Source: Catellatospora vulcania
GTDB lineage: Bacteria > Actinomycetota > Actinomycetes > Mycobacteriales > Micromonosporaceae
Reading direction: 5' to 3'
Assembly (NCBI RefSeq): GCF_009720385.1
Contig: NZ_WARX01000031.1
Coordinates: 62,001 to 126,000, forward strand
Length of the DNA stretch: 64,000 nt
The notes beneath the pieces are model-generated. The model did no database searches and was not told where the DNA came from. It was given only the letters and a program-made list of their open reading frames with translations. Below are positions 25,240 to 34,687 of this stretch, piece after piece. Position numbers and translations under genes: made by a program. Numbering within the stretch: position 1 is the stretch's first letter; every line of letters starts with the position of its first letter.

Positions 25240-25274
25240 GGCGGTGGAGTGGTCCTCGTGGCCGCTCCACCGCC
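25240..25274 (+). terminator. Hairpin in the urtA-urtB gap
   Basis: Perfect 10-base arms (GGCGGTGGAG and complement) with a 15-base loop, 9 bases past the urtA stop. Such intercistronic hairpins commonly act as partial terminators or mRNA 3'-end protectors so that the binding protein is made in excess. Confidence 0.55.
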
Positions 25275-25299
25275 CCGTCCCAGCTCTAGGCGGCAACGC

Positions 25300-26187
25300 A
25301 TGACAGTGATCCTCGGGCAGCTGTTCACCGGCGTCAGCATCGGCGCGGTGCTGCTGCTCATCGCGCTCGGCCTGGCCCTGACCTTCGGCCAGATGAACGT
25401 CATCAACATGGCGCACGGCGAGTTCATCATGGCCGGCGCCTACACCACGTACGTGCTGCAGCAGACCATCACCGACGCGGGCCTGTCGCTGCTCGTCGCC
25501 CTGCCCATCGCCTTCGCCGTCGCGGGTGCGATGGGCGTGCTGCTGGAGTGGGCGCTGATCCGCCGCCTCTACACCCGGCCGCTGGACACGCTGCTGGTCA
25601 CCTGGGGCGTCTCGCTGATGCTGCAACAACTGGCCCGGGATGTCTTCGGTGCGCCCAATGTGCAGACCAAGGCCCCGGACATCCTCACCGAGAGCACCTC
25701 ACTGGGCGCGGACCTGAGCATCGCCAACAGCCGCCTGTTCATCCTCGGCTTGGTCGTGCTCGCCGTCGCCGCGCTGACCGCCGCGCTGAAGTTCACCCCG
25801 CTCGGCCGGCGTATCCGGGCCGTGGTGCAGAACCGCGACCTGGCCGCGGTCTCCGGCATCCCCACCGCCCGGGTCGACCGGCTCACCTTCTTCATCGGCT
25901 CCGGCCTGGCCGGGGTCGCCGGGGTCGCGCTGACGCTGCTCGGACCCATCGGCCCGACCATGGGCACCAACATCATCATCGACGCCTTCCTCGTCGTCGT
26001 GGTCGGCGGCATCGGGCAGCTCAAGGGGAGCGTGATCGTGGCCTTCGTGCTCGGCATGCTGCAGGCGATGGTCGAATACCTGACCACGCTCAGCGTCGCC
26101 AAGGTGATCGTGTTCATCGCCATCGTGGCGTTCCTGCAATGGCGGCCTCAAGGGCTGTTCACGCTGCGCACGCGGAGCCTGGCATGA
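25300..26187 (+). CDS. urtB: Urea ABC transporter permease UrtB
   Basis: A 295-residue LivH-type permease with about eight helices. ALTFGQMNVINMAHGEFIMAGAY is the conserved first region of UrtB, and FIGSGLAGVAGVALTLLGPIGPTMG the late loop. The ATG at 25300 is used; an upstream GTG would add a hydrophilic tail coded by the hairpin region. The stop overlaps the urtC start by 4 bases. Confidence 0.95.
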   Translation: MTVILGQLFTGVSIGAVLLLIALGLALTFGQMNVINMAHGEFIMAGAYTTYVLQQTITDAGLSLLVALPIAFAVAGAMGVLLEWALIRRLYTRPLDTLLVTWGVSLMLQQLARDVFGAPNVQTKAPDILTESTSLGADLSIANSRLFILGLVVLAVAALTAALKFTPLGRRIRAVVQNRDLAAVSGIPTARVDRLTFFIGSGLAGVAGVALTLLGPIGPTMGTNIIIDAFLVVVVGGIGQLKGSVIVAFVLGMLQAMVEYLTTLSVAKVIVFIAIVAFLQWRPQGLFTLRTRSLA

Positions 26188-27284
26188 GCGCGCTGACGAA
26201 CCCGCGCGCACGGGCCTGGCTGGGCTTCGCGCTCGGCGCGGTGGTGCTGTTCGCCGCCGCCCCGGCGCTGCTGACCGACTTCCGGCTCAGCCTGCTGGCC
26301 AAATACCTCTGCTTCGCCATCGTCGCCGTCGGCATCGGCCTGGCCTGGGGCCGCGGCGGCCTGCTCACCCTCGGCCAGGGCGTGTTCTTCGGCCTCGGCG
26401 GCTACGCGATGGCCATGCACCTCAAGCTCGCCGACGCGGGCGAGGGCAACATGCCCGACTTCATGGAGCTGTACGGGCAGCTCGACGAGCTCCCGTCCTG
26501 GTGGGCCCCGTTCGCGAACCCCGTGTTCGCGCTCGCCGCCACGGTGCTGCTGCCCATGCTGGTCGCCTTCGGGCTCGGCTCGCTGGTGTTCCGGCGGCGG
26601 GTGCGCGGGGCCTACTTCGCCATCCTCAGCCAGGCCCTGGCCGCCGCCATGGTCATCCTGCTGATCGGACAGCAGGGCACCACCGGCGGCACCAACGGCC
26701 TCACCGACATCGAGGGCTTCTTCGGCTACGACCTCGACGACCCGGTCAACCAGCGCATGGTCTACTTCATCATCGCCGGGGTGCTGCTGGCCCTGCTCGC
26801 GCTCACCCGGCAGCTGATGAACTCCCGCTACGGCGAGCTGCTGGTCGCGGTCCGCGACTCCGAGAACCGGGTCCGCTTCCTCGGCTACAACCCCGCCAAC
26901 GTCAAGCTCGTCGCGTACGTCGTCGCCGCCGGCATGGCGGGCCTGGCCGGGGCGCTGTTCGTGCCCGCGGTCGGCATCATCTCCCCCGCGCTGATCGGCA
27001 TCGTGCCCTCGATCGAGTTCGTGATCGGCGTCGCGGTCGGCGGGCGGGCGGCGCTGCTCGGCCCGGTGCTCGGCGCGGTCGCCGTGGCGTGGGCGAAGAC
27101 GGCCCTGTCGGAGCGATTCCCGGGCACCTGGACCTACCTGCAGGGTGCGATGTTCGTCCTGGTCGTGGCGTTCCTTCCCGGCGGTCTGGCCTCGCTGTGG
27201 GGCATGGTCAAGCGGCGGCGCGAGGCGGCCCCGCCCGCACCGGAGAGCACCGAGCGGGTTCTCGTGAAGGAGGTGGCAGCGTGA
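26184..27284 (+). CDS. urtC: Urea ABC transporter permease UrtC
   Basis: A 366-residue LivM-type permease with about ten helices. The region CFAIVAVGIGLAWGRGGLLTLGQGVFFGLGGYAMAMHLKL (read as its conserved pattern W.r.GlLsLGqg.ffglGgY.maM) and GQQGTTGGTNGLTD are typical of UrtC. The conserved RDSENRVRFLGYN loop is the likely contact with the ATPases. The ATG overlaps the urtB stop (ATGA). Confidence 0.95.
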   Translation: MSALTNPRARAWLGFALGAVVLFAAAPALLTDFRLSLLAKYLCFAIVAVGIGLAWGRGGLLTLGQGVFFGLGGYAMAMHLKLADAGEGNMPDFMELYGQLDELPSWWAPFANPVFALAATVLLPMLVAFGLGSLVFRRRVRGAYFAILSQALAAAMVILLIGQQGTTGGTNGLTDIEGFFGYDLDDPVNQRMVYFIIAGVLLALLALTRQLMNSRYGELLVAVRDSENRVRFLGYNPANVKLVAYVVAAGMAGLAGALFVPAVGIISPALIGIVPSIEFVIGVAVGGRAALLGPVLGAVAVAWAKTALSERFPGTWTYLQGAMFVLVVAFLPGGLASLWGMVKRRREAAPPAPESTERVLVKEVAA

Positions 27285-27345
27285 GGGAGTGCAGCGCGCG
27301 AACCAGCAGACCGGCTGCACATGCCGGCGACCGGAGGGAGGCGGC

Positions 27346-28119
27346 ATGAGCGACGCGGCAGGCCTGTGTATCCGCGGGCTGCGGGTGGTGTTCGACGGCT
27401 TCGTCGCCGTCGACGGCGTCGACCTGGACGTGGCGCCGGGCGACATCCGGTTCCTCATCGGCCCTAACGGGGCCGGCAAGACGACCCTGGTCGACGCGGT
27501 GACCGGGCTGGTCAAGGCATCCGGCTCGGCGCGCTTCGGTGAGCAGGAGCTGCTCGGCCGGGACGTGCACCGCATCGCCCGGCTCGGCGTGGGCCGCACG
27601 TTCCAGACCGCGGCGCTGTTCGAGGAGCTGACGGTGCTGCAGAACCTCGACATCGCGGCGGGCGCGGGGCGCAGCCCGTGGACGATGCTGCGCCGCCGCG
27701 GGGCGGTGCCCGACGACGTGGCGTACGCGCTGGAGACGATCGGGCTGACCGAGCGGCGGGACGTGCTCGCGGGCACCCTCGCGCACGGGCAGAAGCAGTG
27801 GCTGGAGATCGGCATGCTGCTGGTGCAGAACGCACGGCTGCTGCTGCTCGACGAGCCCGTCGCCGGGATGAGCCACGAGGAGCGCGAGGCCACCGGCGAG
27901 CTGCTGGGCCGGGTGGCCGGCGACCGTACCGTGGTCGTCATCGAGCACGACATGGACTTCCTTCGCCGCTTCGCCGACACCGTCACCGTGCTGCACGCGG
28001 GCAAGGTGCTCAGCGAGGGCACTGTCGCGCAGGTCCAGGCCGACCCGAAGGTGCAGGAGGTCTACCTCGGGCACGCCACCGACCAGGACGAGCCGGTATC
28101 CCAGGGAGCGGAGGCGTGA
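27346..28119 (+). CDS. urtD: Urea ABC transporter ATP-binding protein UrtD
   Basis: A 257-residue LivG-type ATPase with GPNGAGKTT (Walker A), [20 protein letters not shown] (Q-loop), [15 protein letters not shown] (a UrtD-specific variant of the signature) and [15 protein letters not shown] (Walker B), then [18 protein letters not shown] precedes the ATG. Works with UrtE to drive urea uptake. Confidence 0.95.
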   Translation: MSDAAGLCIRGLRVVFDGFVAVDGVDLDVAPGDIRFLIGPNGAGKTTLVDAVTGLVKASGSARFGEQELLGRDVHRIARLGVGRTFQTAALFEELTVLQNLDIAAGAGRSPWTMLRRRGAVPDDVAYALETIGLTERRDVLAGTLAHGQKQWLEIGMLLVQNARLLLLDEPVAGMSHEEREATGELLGRVAGDRTVVVIEHDMDFLRRFADTVTVLHAGKVLSEGTVAQVQADPKVQEVYLGHATDQDEPVSQGAEA

Positions 28120-28811
28120 TGCTGCGGATCGAGGGCGTGCACGCCGGGTACGGGCGCAGCACCGTGCTGCACGGTGTCGACGTGACCGTCGACGACGGCA
28201 TGGTGACCGCGGTGCTCGGGCACAACGGCGCGGGCAAGAGCACCCTGCTGCGGGCTGCGATCGGCCTGCTGCGCCCGAAGCAGGGCATGGTGCTGTTCGG
28301 CGGCGAGGACGTCACGAAGCTCGCCCCGCACGTGCGGGTGGCGCGCGGCATGGCGTACGTGCCGCAGGGCCAGCAGTGCTTCCCGCACCTGACCACGGCC
28401 GAGAACCTGCAACTGGTCGCCGACGGCCGGCGCGGCGGCAGGCAGGCGCTGGCGTCCGCGCTGGACCTGTTCCCGGCGCTGAACGGGCTCATGCGCCGCC
28501 GGGCCGGGCTGCTGTCCGGCGGGCAGCGCCAGCAGCTCGCCATCGCCCGTGCCCTGATCACCCGGCCCAAGCTGCTGCTGCTCGACGAGCCGACCGAGGG
28601 CATCCAGCCCAACGTCGTCGCCGAGATCGAGCAGGCGGTGCTGTCCCTGGCCGGCGTGGACGGGCTGTCGGTGCTGCTGGTCGAGCAGCATCTGGGTTTC
28701 GCGCTGCGCGCGGCGCATCGCTACCACGTGCTCGAATCGGGCAGAGTGACGTCATCCGGCGCGGGCGGCACCGGCGCCGAACCCGCCGTACGCGCTGCCC
28801 TCACCGTGTAG
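28119..28811 (+). CDS. urtE: Urea ABC transporter ATP-binding protein UrtE
   Basis: A 230-residue LivF-type ATPase: [44 protein letters not shown] and [16 protein letters not shown]. The PTEGIQP stretch is a good UrtE marker. Its ATG overlaps the urtD stop by one base (TGATG); a GTG three bases earlier is possible. Eleven bases separate it from ureA, so transporter and enzyme are one unit. Confidence 0.95.
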   Translation: MLRIEGVHAGYGRSTVLHGVDVTVDDGMVTAVLGHNGAGKSTLLRAAIGLLRPKQGMVLFGGEDVTKLAPHVRVARGMAYVPQGQQCFPHLTTAENLQLVADGRRGGRQALASALDLFPALNGLMRRRAGLLSGGQRQQLAIARALITRPKLLLLDEPTEGIQPNVVAEIEQAVLSLAGVDGLSVLLVEQHLGFALRAAHRYHVLESGRVTSSGAGGTGAEPAVRAALTV

Positions 28812-28822
28812 AAGGACGGTTC

Positions 28823-29125
28823 ATGTTCCTCACCCAGCATGAGCAGGAACGACTGCTCATCCATGTGGCGGCCGACGTCGCCGAGCGGCGCCGTGCCCGC
28901 GGCCTGCTGCTCAACCACCCCGAGTCGGTCGCGATCATCACCCGTTTCCTGCTGGAGGGCGCCCGGGACGGGCGCACCGTCGTGGATCTGATGGACGCGG
29001 GGGCGCAGGTGCTCACCCGCGCGGACGTGCTGCCCGGCGTCCCCGAGATGCTGAAGGAGGTGCAGGTGGAGGCCACGTTCCCGGACGGCACCAAGCTGGT
29101 GACCGTGCACCACCCGATCCGATGA
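28823..29125 (+). CDS. ureA: Urease subunit gamma
   Basis: A 100-residue protein of the standard length for a separate gamma subunit. [22 protein letters not shown] and [22 protein letters not shown] match the family closely, as does the C-terminal [10 protein letters not shown]. It is a structural subunit of the UreABC urease, which hydrolyses urea to ammonia and carbamate in the cytoplasm. Overlaps ureB by 4 bases. Confidence 0.97.
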   Translation: MFLTQHEQERLLIHVAADVAERRRARGLLLNHPESVAIITRFLLEGARDGRTVVDLMDAGAQVLTRADVLPGVPEMLKEVQVEATFPDGTKLVTVHHPIR

Positions 29126-29427
29126 TCCCGGGCGAGATCCTCTTCGGAGAGGGCCCGGTCGAGATCAACGTGGATCGGCCGATCACCACGCTGACCGTGG
29201 TCAACACCGCGGACCGGCCGGTGCAGGTCGGCTCGCACTACCACTTCGCCGAGGCCAACCCCGGGCTGTCCTTCGACCGCACCGCCGCCTGGGGACAGCG
29301 CCTGGCCGTGCCCGCGGGCACCGCGGTGCGCTTCGAGCCCGGCGTCACCCGCGAGGTCGAGCTGGTCCCCCTGGGCGGGGCGCGCGTCGTGCCCGGCCTG
29401 CGCGGCGAGTGCGGAGGAGAACTGTGA
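29122..29427 (+). CDS. ureB: Urease subunit beta
   Basis: A 101-residue beta subunit of usual length. [15 protein letters not shown] opens it, and [18 protein letters not shown] and GTAVRFEPG are conserved. The ATG overlaps the ureA stop. Unusually, 181 non-coding bases with a nested palindrome separate it from ureC, whereas most operons have these two genes almost touching. Confidence 0.97.
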   Translation: MIPGEILFGEGPVEINVDRPITTLTVVNTADRPVQVGSHYHFAEANPGLSFDRTAAWGQRLAVPAGTAVRFEPGVTREVELVPLGGARVVPGLRGECGGEL

Positions 29428-29470
29428 GCAGCCGGACACGGATAGGCGAGCCTCGCCGGGAAGGTATGTC

Positions 29471-29534
29471 GGTCGTGCGGCCACAACACGAAAGTTGTAC
29501 CCACAACTCCTGGGTTGTGGCCGTCGGCACGACC
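29471..29534. promoter_or_regulatory. Nested palindrome in the ureB-ureC gap
   Basis: Three nested inverted repeats: GGTCGTGC/GCACGACC (29471-29478, 29527-29534), GGCCACAAC/GTTGTGGCC (29479-29487, 29514-29522) and AGTTGT/ACAACT (29493-29498, 29503-29508). Four ACAAC or GTTGT half-sites alternate in direction. It can fold as one long RNA hairpin with a 4-base bulge or serve as paired protein-binding sites. The ureC start is 75 bases downstream. Confidence 0.7.
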
Positions 29535-29608
29535 CACCCACCGCCCGCCCGTCGGGAAGCCGGCGACGGCGCCGTGAGGCACGGCGGTCACGTTCGTTTG
29601 GGGGCACT

Positions 29609-31315
29609 GTGACGATTCTGGTCAGCCGCGAGCGGTACGCCGCGCTCTACGGCCCCACCACCGGTGACCGCATTCGGCTGGCGGACACGAACCTGCTCAT
29701 CGAGGTCGAGGAGGACCGCTGCGCGGGCGGCGACGAGGCCGTCTTCGGCGGCGGCAAGGTGATCCGCGAGTCGATGGGCCAGTCCCGGGCCACCCGGGCA
29801 CAGGGCGCGCTGGACACCGTCATCACCGGCGCGGTCGTGCTCGACCACTGGGGCATCGTCAAGGCCGACATCGGCATCCGCGACGGGCGGATCGTCGCGA
29901 TCGGACGCGCCGGGAACCCGGACACCATGCCGGGCGTACACCCGGATCTGGTCATCGGCCCGGCGACCGAGGTCGTCTCCGGCAACGGGAAGATCCTCAC
30001 CGCGGGCGCGGTAGACACGCACGTGCACTTCATCTGCCCGCAGCTGGTGCACGAAGCCCTCGCGGGCGGCGTCACCACGCTGGTCGGCGGCGGCACCGGC
30101 CCGGCCGAGGGCACCAAGGCCACCACCGTCACCGCGAACGCCTGGCACCTGGCCCGCATGTTCGAGGCCCTGGACACGTTCCCGGTGAACGTGCTGCTGC
30201 TAGGCAAGGGCAACACGGTCTCCGAGGAGGCCATGTGGGAGCAGCTGCGAGCCGGGGCGGGCGGGTTCAAGCTGCACGAGGACTGGGGCACCACGCCCGC
30301 GGCGATCGACGCCTGCCTGCGGGTCGCGGACGCGTCCGGGGTGCAGGTGTCGATCCACACCGACACCCTGAACGAGGCCGGGTTCGTGCAGGACACCCTG
30401 GCCGCGATCAACGGGCGGGCGATCCACTCGTACCACACCGAGGGGGCCGGGGGCGGGCACGCGCCCGACATCATCACGGTGGCGAGCCTGCCCAACATCC
30501 TGCCGTCGTCGACGAACCCGACCCGGCCGTACACCCGCAACACCCTGGCCGAGCACCTGGACATGCTGATGGTGTGCCACCACCTGAACGCGGCCGTGCC
30601 GGAGGACCTGGCGTTCGCGGAGAGCCGCATCCGGCCGTCCACGATGGCCGCCGAGGACCTGCTGCACGACCTGGGCGCGATCTCGATCATCGGGTCGGAC
30701 TCGCAGGCGATGGGCCGCATCGGCGAGGTCGTGCTGCGCACCTGGCAGACCGCGCACGTGATGAAGGACCGGGTCGGCGCGCTGCCCGGCGACTCCAGCG
30801 CGGACAACAACCGGGCCAAGCGGTACGTCGCGAAGTACACCATCTGCGCGGCCATGGCCAACGGCCTGGAGGAGCAGATCGGCTCCGTCGAGCCCGGCAA
30901 GCTCGCCGACCTGGTGCTGTGGGACCCGGCGTTCTTCGGGGTGCGGCCGCACCTGGTGATGAAGGGCGGCATGATCGCGTACGCGCAGATGGGCGACGCG
31001 AACGCCTCCATCCCCACCCCGCAGCCGATCCTGCCCCGCCCCATGTTCGGCGCGTACGGCGTCGTGCCCGCCAAGACCTCGCTCGCCTTCGTCGCCCCGG
31101 CGGCGCTGGAGGCGGGCCTGGAGCTGGACGTCAAGCGGGCCCTGGTGCCCGTCGCGAACGTGCGCTCACGGGGCAAGGCGGACCTGCCGCACAACAACGC
31201 GATGCCGCATATCGAGGTCGACGCGGACACGTTCACCGTCCGCATCGACGGCGAGGTCGTCGAGCCCGACCCGCCGACGGTCCTGCCCATGGCCCAGCGG
31301 TATTTCCTCTTCTGA
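29609..31315 (+). CDS. ureC: Urease subunit alpha
   Basis: A 568-residue catalytic subunit of standard length. The nickel site is complete: His138 and His140 (DTHVHF), the carbamylated Lys221 in KLHEDWG, His250 (SIHTDT), His276 (SYHTEG) and Asp364 ([10 protein letters not shown]). The mobile flap carries Cys323-His324 in MVCHHLN. The GTG at 29609 follows a GGGGG ribosome site and gives the conserved start [25 protein letters not shown] (shown by its pattern YGPTtGDr.rLadt). Followed at once by ureF with a 1-base overlap. Confidence 0.97.
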   Translation: MTILVSRERYAALYGPTTGDRIRLADTNLLIEVEEDRCAGGDEAVFGGGKVIRESMGQSRATRAQGALDTVITGAVVLDHWGIVKADIGIRDGRIVAIGRAGNPDTMPGVHPDLVIGPATEVVSGNGKILTAGAVDTHVHFICPQLVHEALAGGVTTLVGGGTGPAEGTKATTVTANAWHLARMFEALDTFPVNVLLLGKGNTVSEEAMWEQLRAGAGGFKLHEDWGTTPAAIDACLRVADASGVQVSIHTDTLNEAGFVQDTLAAINGRAIHSYHTEGAGGGHAPDIITVASLPNILPSSTNPTRPYTRNTLAEHLDMLMVCHHLNAAVPEDLAFAESRIRPSTMAAEDLLHDLGAISIIGSDSQAMGRIGEVVLRTWQTAHVMKDRVGALPGDSSADNNRAKRYVAKYTICAAMANGLEEQIGSVEPGKLADLVLWDPAFFGVRPHLVMKGGMIAYAQMGDANASIPTPQPILPRPMFGAYGVVPAKTSLAFVAPAALEAGLELDVKRALVPVANVRSRGKADLPHNNAMPHIEVDADTFTVRIDGEVVEPDPPTVLPMAQRYFLF

Positions 31316-32022
31316 TGCACCGCACCGCGTACCTGCTGCTGGCCGACGGGCGATTCCCGTCCGGCGGCCACGCGCACTCCAGCGGACTCGAAGCGGCCGT
31401 CGCGGCCGGCCGGGTCACCGACCTGGCCGGCCTGGAAGCGTTCCTGCACGGCCGCCTCTCCTACGCCGCCCCCGTCACCGCCGCCTTCACCGCCGCCACC
31501 CACCTCACCGCCGCGCGGATGGGAAGGGCACCTTCCGCTACGGAATCCGATGTGAAGGTGCCCTTCCTTTCCCTTGACCGGGAGCTGGAGGCGCGGACGG
31601 TTTCGCCGGCGCTCAGGCTCGCTTCGCGGCGGCAGGGGCGGGCGCTGTTGCGGGCGGGCCGGAACACGTGGCCGAGCGAGTTGTATGGGCAACTGCCCAA
31701 GCACCCCGACGGCCCGCACCAGCCGCTGGCGCTGGGAGTGACCACGGCCGCGGCGGGGCTGTCCGCCGAGGAGGCCGCGCAGATCGCCGCGTACGGGGTG
31801 CTCACCGGGCCGGCCAGTGCGGCGGTGCGGCTGCTCGGGCTGGACCCGTACCAGGTGCAGAACCTGCTGGCCAGGATGGCCGGATCATGCGACGAGATCG
31901 CGGCAGCCGCCGCGGCGGTCGCCCACAAGTCCCCGCAGGAGCTGCCGGCCCACGCGGCGCCGCTGGCCGACATCTCCGCCGAACTGCACGCCACCTGGGA
32001 GGTGCGTCTCTTTGCGAGCTGA
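31315..32022 (+). CDS. ureF: Urease accessory protein UreF
   Basis: A 235-residue helical accessory protein. [19 protein letters not shown] is the family's opening motif, and [14 protein letters not shown] and the late helices agree. It assembles with UreD and UreG to deliver nickel to the apo-urease. Between residues of about 68 and 88 there is a stretch ([19 protein letters not shown]) that is foreign to the family. It is encoded by a 14-base-arm palindrome at 31522-31567, inserted in frame between HLTAA and LDRELEART. The rest of the protein is intact, so the insert is probably tolerated in a surface loop. Confidence 0.93.
   Translation: MHRTAYLLLADGRFPSGGHAHSSGLEAAVAAGRVTDLAGLEAFLHGRLSYAAPVTAAFTAATHLTAARMGRAPSATESDVKVPFLSLDRELEARTVSPALRLASRRQGRALLRAGRNTWPSELYGQLPKHPDGPHQPLALGVTTAAAGLSAEEAAQIAAYGVLTGPASAAVRLLGLDPYQVQNLLARMAGSCDEIAAAAAAVAHKSPQELPAHAAPLADISAELHATWEVRLFAS
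31522..31567. repeat. Palindromic element inserted in frame in ureF
   Basis: Perfect 14-base arms GGAAGGGCACCTTC (31522-31535) and GAAGGTGCCCTTCC (31554-31567) around an 18-base centre. It codes for residues not found in UreF relatives and keeps the frame. It looks like a small dispersed palindromic repeat, comparable in behaviour to the Rickettsia RPE elements. I saw no second copy in this window. Confidence 0.65.
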
Positions 32023-32743
32023 CCACGCCTACGACCACGACGAATCGGTGCCCCACACCCACCCGGAGCCGGGCGTCGACCCGCACCCGCCGCTGCCGCA
32101 GCTGGACCGGGCGGTGCGCATCGGCATCGGCGGGCCGGTCGGCTCCGGCAAGACCGCGCTGGTCGCCGCCCTGTGCCGGGCGCTGGCCGGGGAGCTGCGG
32201 CTGGCGGTGGTGACCAACGACATCTACACCACCGAGGACGCCGACTTCCTCAAGCGGGCCGGGGTGCTCGACCCGTCCCGCATCCGCGCGGTGGAGACCG
32301 GCTGCTGCCCGCACACCGCGATCCGCGACGACATCTCCGCCAACCTCGACGCCGTCGAGGAGCTGGAGGACGCGCTCGGCCCGCTCGATCTGGTGCTCGT
32401 CGAGAGCGGCGGCGACAACCTCACCGCCACCTTCAGCAAGGGCCTGGTCGACCAGCAGATCTTCGTCGTCGACGTGGCCGGCGGCGACAAGGTGCCGCGC
32501 AAGGGCGGCCCCGGCGTCACCACCGCCGACCTGCTCGTCATCAACAAGACCGACCTCGCCCCGCTGGTCGGCGCGGACCTGGCCGTGATGGACCGCGACG
32601 CCCGCGCCCGCCGCGGCACGCTGCCGACGATCTTCCAGTCCATCGCGCAGGATCCACAGGCGAGCCAGGTCGCCGACTGGGTACGCCACGTCGTCGCCCA
32701 CGCCGCGGGCGCCCACGCGCACGCGCACGCCGGGGCGCACTGA
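32012..32743 (+). CDS. ureG: Urease accessory GTPase UreG
   Basis: A 243-residue SIMIBI-class GTPase. The P-loop GGPVGSGKT is at 40-48, the nickel-binding CPH motif at 99-101 ([12 protein letters not shown]), and the guanine motif is NKTDLAP. It is His-rich at both ends (an N-terminal stretch with six His, and a C-terminal HAHAHAGAH), which can store or hand over nickel; no ureE gene is present to do so. The start is probably the TTG at 32012, with GGGAGG 9 bases upstream and an 11-base overlap with ureF; the GTG at 32048 would lose part of the His-rich leader. Confidence 0.95.
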   Translation: MRADHAYDHDESVPHTHPEPGVDPHPPLPQLDRAVRIGIGGPVGSGKTALVAALCRALAGELRLAVVTNDIYTTEDADFLKRAGVLDPSRIRAVETGCCPHTAIRDDISANLDAVEELEDALGPLDLVLVESGGDNLTATFSKGLVDQQIFVVDVAGGDKVPRKGGPGVTTADLLVINKTDLAPLVGADLAVMDRDARARRGTLPTIFQSIAQDPQASQVADWVRHVVAHAAGAHAHAHAGAH

Positions 32744-33459
32744 TGCGGGCGCTGGCCAGGATCGTCGCCGAGGCCGACGGCCGTGGCGGCACCCGGCTGG
32801 CGCGCCTGCGCGGTGAGCCGCCGCTGCAGCTGCGGCACACCCCGGACGGCTCGGCGACGGCGACGGTGCACCTGATCGGCAGCGCCGCCGGGCCGCTCGG
32901 TGGCGACGACCTGCGCATCGAGATCGAGGTCGGCGAGGGCGCGTCGCTGTGCGTACGCTCCGTCGCCGCCTCGATCGCGCTGCCCGGCCGCGACGGCACG
33001 CCGTCACGTACGACGGTCACCGCGGTCGTCGCCGCGGACGGTGAGCTGCGCTGGCTGCCGGAGCAGCTCGTCGCCGCGGCGGGCTGCCGCCACCAGGCGA
33101 CGTCCACGGTGGAGCTGGCCGGCGGGGCCAGGTTGCTGTGGCGGGAGGAGCTGATCTGCGGACGGCATGACGAGCGGCCGGGCGATGCCGTGGTCAGCAC
33201 CTCGGTCGACTACGACGGCGCTCCCCTGCTGCGCCAGTCGCTGACGATCGGCCCGGGTACGCCCGGCTGGGACGGCCCGGCCGTGCTCGGCGGGGCGCGG
33301 GCGACCGGCTCGCTGCTGCTCGTCGACCCCGCCGCCGCGCCCGCGCCGTCGGCCGTGCTGGGGGCCACCGCGGTGCGGATGCCGCTGACCGGCCCGGCGA
33401 CGCTGGTCAGCGCCACCGCCCCGGACGCGCACGTGCTGCGCGGCTACCTCGACGCGTGA
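32743..33459 (+). CDS. ureD: Urease accessory protein UreD (UreH)
   Basis: A 238-residue beta-rich scaffold protein. GGTRLARLRGEPPLQLRHT, SAAGPLGGDDLRIEIEVGEG and WLPEQLVAAAGCRH match the UreD pattern. It binds urease and recruits UreF-UreG. It overlaps ureG by one base and closes the urt-ure operon. A perfect 16-base palindrome follows the stop. Confidence 0.92.
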   Translation: MRALARIVAEADGRGGTRLARLRGEPPLQLRHTPDGSATATVHLIGSAAGPLGGDDLRIEIEVGEGASLCVRSVAASIALPGRDGTPSRTTVTAVVAADGELRWLPEQLVAAAGCRHQATSTVELAGGARLLWREELICGRHDERPGDAVVSTSVDYDGAPLLRQSLTIGPGTPGWDGPAVLGGARATGSLLLVDPAAAPAPSAVLGATAVRMPLTGPATLVSATAPDAHVLRGYLDA

Positions 33460-33466
33460 CCCACCG

Positions 33467-33482
33467 CGGAGAGCGCTCTCCG
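33467..33482. promoter_or_regulatory. Perfect 16-base palindrome with a GAGCGCTC core
   Basis: CGGAGAGC followed directly by GCTCTCCG, 8 bases after the ureD stop and 9 bases before the next ATG. With no loop it is better suited to a DNA-binding dimer than to an RNA hairpin. LacI-family operators share the GAGCGCTC centre. Confidence 0.5.
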
Positions 33483-33490
33483 AACGGGGG

Positions 33491-34675
33491 ATGACGCGAT
33501 CACCATCGAGGGTGTTCACTGGCGGCGTGCGTGTTTGGGAGGCCGACTACACCGACTTCGTCAGCGTCTACACGGGACGGCTGCGCCGCCTGGCGTACGC
33601 CCGCTGCGGTGACTGGGACACCGCCGACCGGCTCACCCGCCAGGTCCTGCTGAACGTGTACCGGCGCGGCAACTCCACCGTCCAGGAGCCCCCCGACGTC
33701 TACGCCGAAAAAGCCCTGCTGCACCTGCTCCGCCACGCCAAGCCCCCGGCCGACGTCGACACCGGCCCCGACGTGCTCGCGCCACCGGTCCCGTTCACCT
33801 CCGGCGAGCTCATCGCGGCCGGCCGGGCGCGGCGGCGGGTGCTGCGCGCCATCACCGCGGCCGTCTCCGTGCTCGGGCTGGTCGTCGCGGGCGTCGCGCT
33901 GTACCTGCTGCGCCCGGTCCCCGGTGGCACGCCGGTGCCCGAGGCCGAGGACTGCATGGCCGGGCTCCCGTCGCCGCCGTCGACCAGCGCCTCCCCGTCG
34001 GCCCGGCCGAGCGCGGTCGCCGACGGCGGCATGGACCGGTTGACCGCGCTGACCGGGGACCTGCCGCTGCGCAGCGCGTCGGTGATGCCCGAGCAGGCCC
34101 GCCGGGAGCGGCTGAGCTGCGAGGTCGCCGCGTACTTCCGCACCAAGGTGAATCCCACCGGCCTGGAACGGGTCGATCTGGGGCTGGACGACCGCGGGGA
34201 CTTCCGGCCGATGGCCGCGCTGCTCGACCCGGAGATCGCCCCCGCCGCGCTGACGGTGGCGGTGCGGATCAGCACGGCCAGCGGCCAGGGCACGGTGACC
34301 ATCTCGGTGGCCCCGACCGTCGCGCTACCCGACTCGCAGCACTGCGCGCGGCTCCCCATCTGCCGGCTGTCGAGCGTCACCGAGGAGGGCTGGGTCGTCG
34401 AGCAGTACGGCGTGCACGACACGCCCGACGCCGCGAAGGCCGGCTACCGCCTGGGCAAGGACGCGGACTGGTGGTCGGTGGCGGCCTACACGGGGCACAG
34501 CATGGTGCTGGTGACGATCACCAACTCGCCCGACGTCCGCGCCGCACTGCCGGCCAGCACCGAGTACACGCCGCTCGGCGAGCAGGTGACGACGCTGGCC
34601 ACCGATCCCCGGATGGCGGTTTTCGACCCGCCCGCCTCCCCCACGCCGTCGGCGCCCCCCTCGTCCGAGCAGTGA
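33491..34675 (+). CDS. Membrane protein with an N-terminal sigma-region-2-like segment
   Basis: A 394-residue protein of unusual build. Residues 15-90 (DYTDFVSVYTGRLRRLAYARCGDWDTADRLTRQVLLNVYRR pattern: F..vY..RL.r.Ay...Gd...A..l.q..l..vy) look like region 2 of SigE-type ECF sigma factors, but no region 4 follows. Instead there is one transmembrane helix (AVSVLGLVVAGVALYLL, about 120-138), a Pro/Ser/Ala linker and a roughly 200-residue outer domain. It may be a decayed sigma factor turned membrane regulator or a cofactor that never binds promoters. The GGGGG before the ATG is too close to be ideal; GTGs at 33512 and 33527 are alternative starts. Confidence 0.65.
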   Translation: MTRSPSRVFTGGVRVWEADYTDFVSVYTGRLRRLAYARCGDWDTADRLTRQVLLNVYRRGNSTVQEPPDVYAEKALLHLLRHAKPPADVDTGPDVLAPPVPFTSGELIAAGRARRRVLRAITAAVSVLGLVVAGVALYLLRPVPGGTPVPEAEDCMAGLPSPPSTSASPSARPSAVADGGMDRLTALTGDLPLRSASVMPEQARRERLSCEVAAYFRTKVNPTGLERVDLGLDDRGDFRPMAALLDPEIAPAALTVAVRISTASGQGTVTISVAPTVALPDSQHCARLPICRLSSVTEEGWVVEQYGVHDTPDAAKAGYRLGKDADWWSVAAYTGHSMVLVTITNSPDVRAALPASTEYTPLGEQVTTLATDPRMAVFDPPASPTPSAPPSSEQ

Positions 34676-34687
34676 TCAAGCCGTCGA

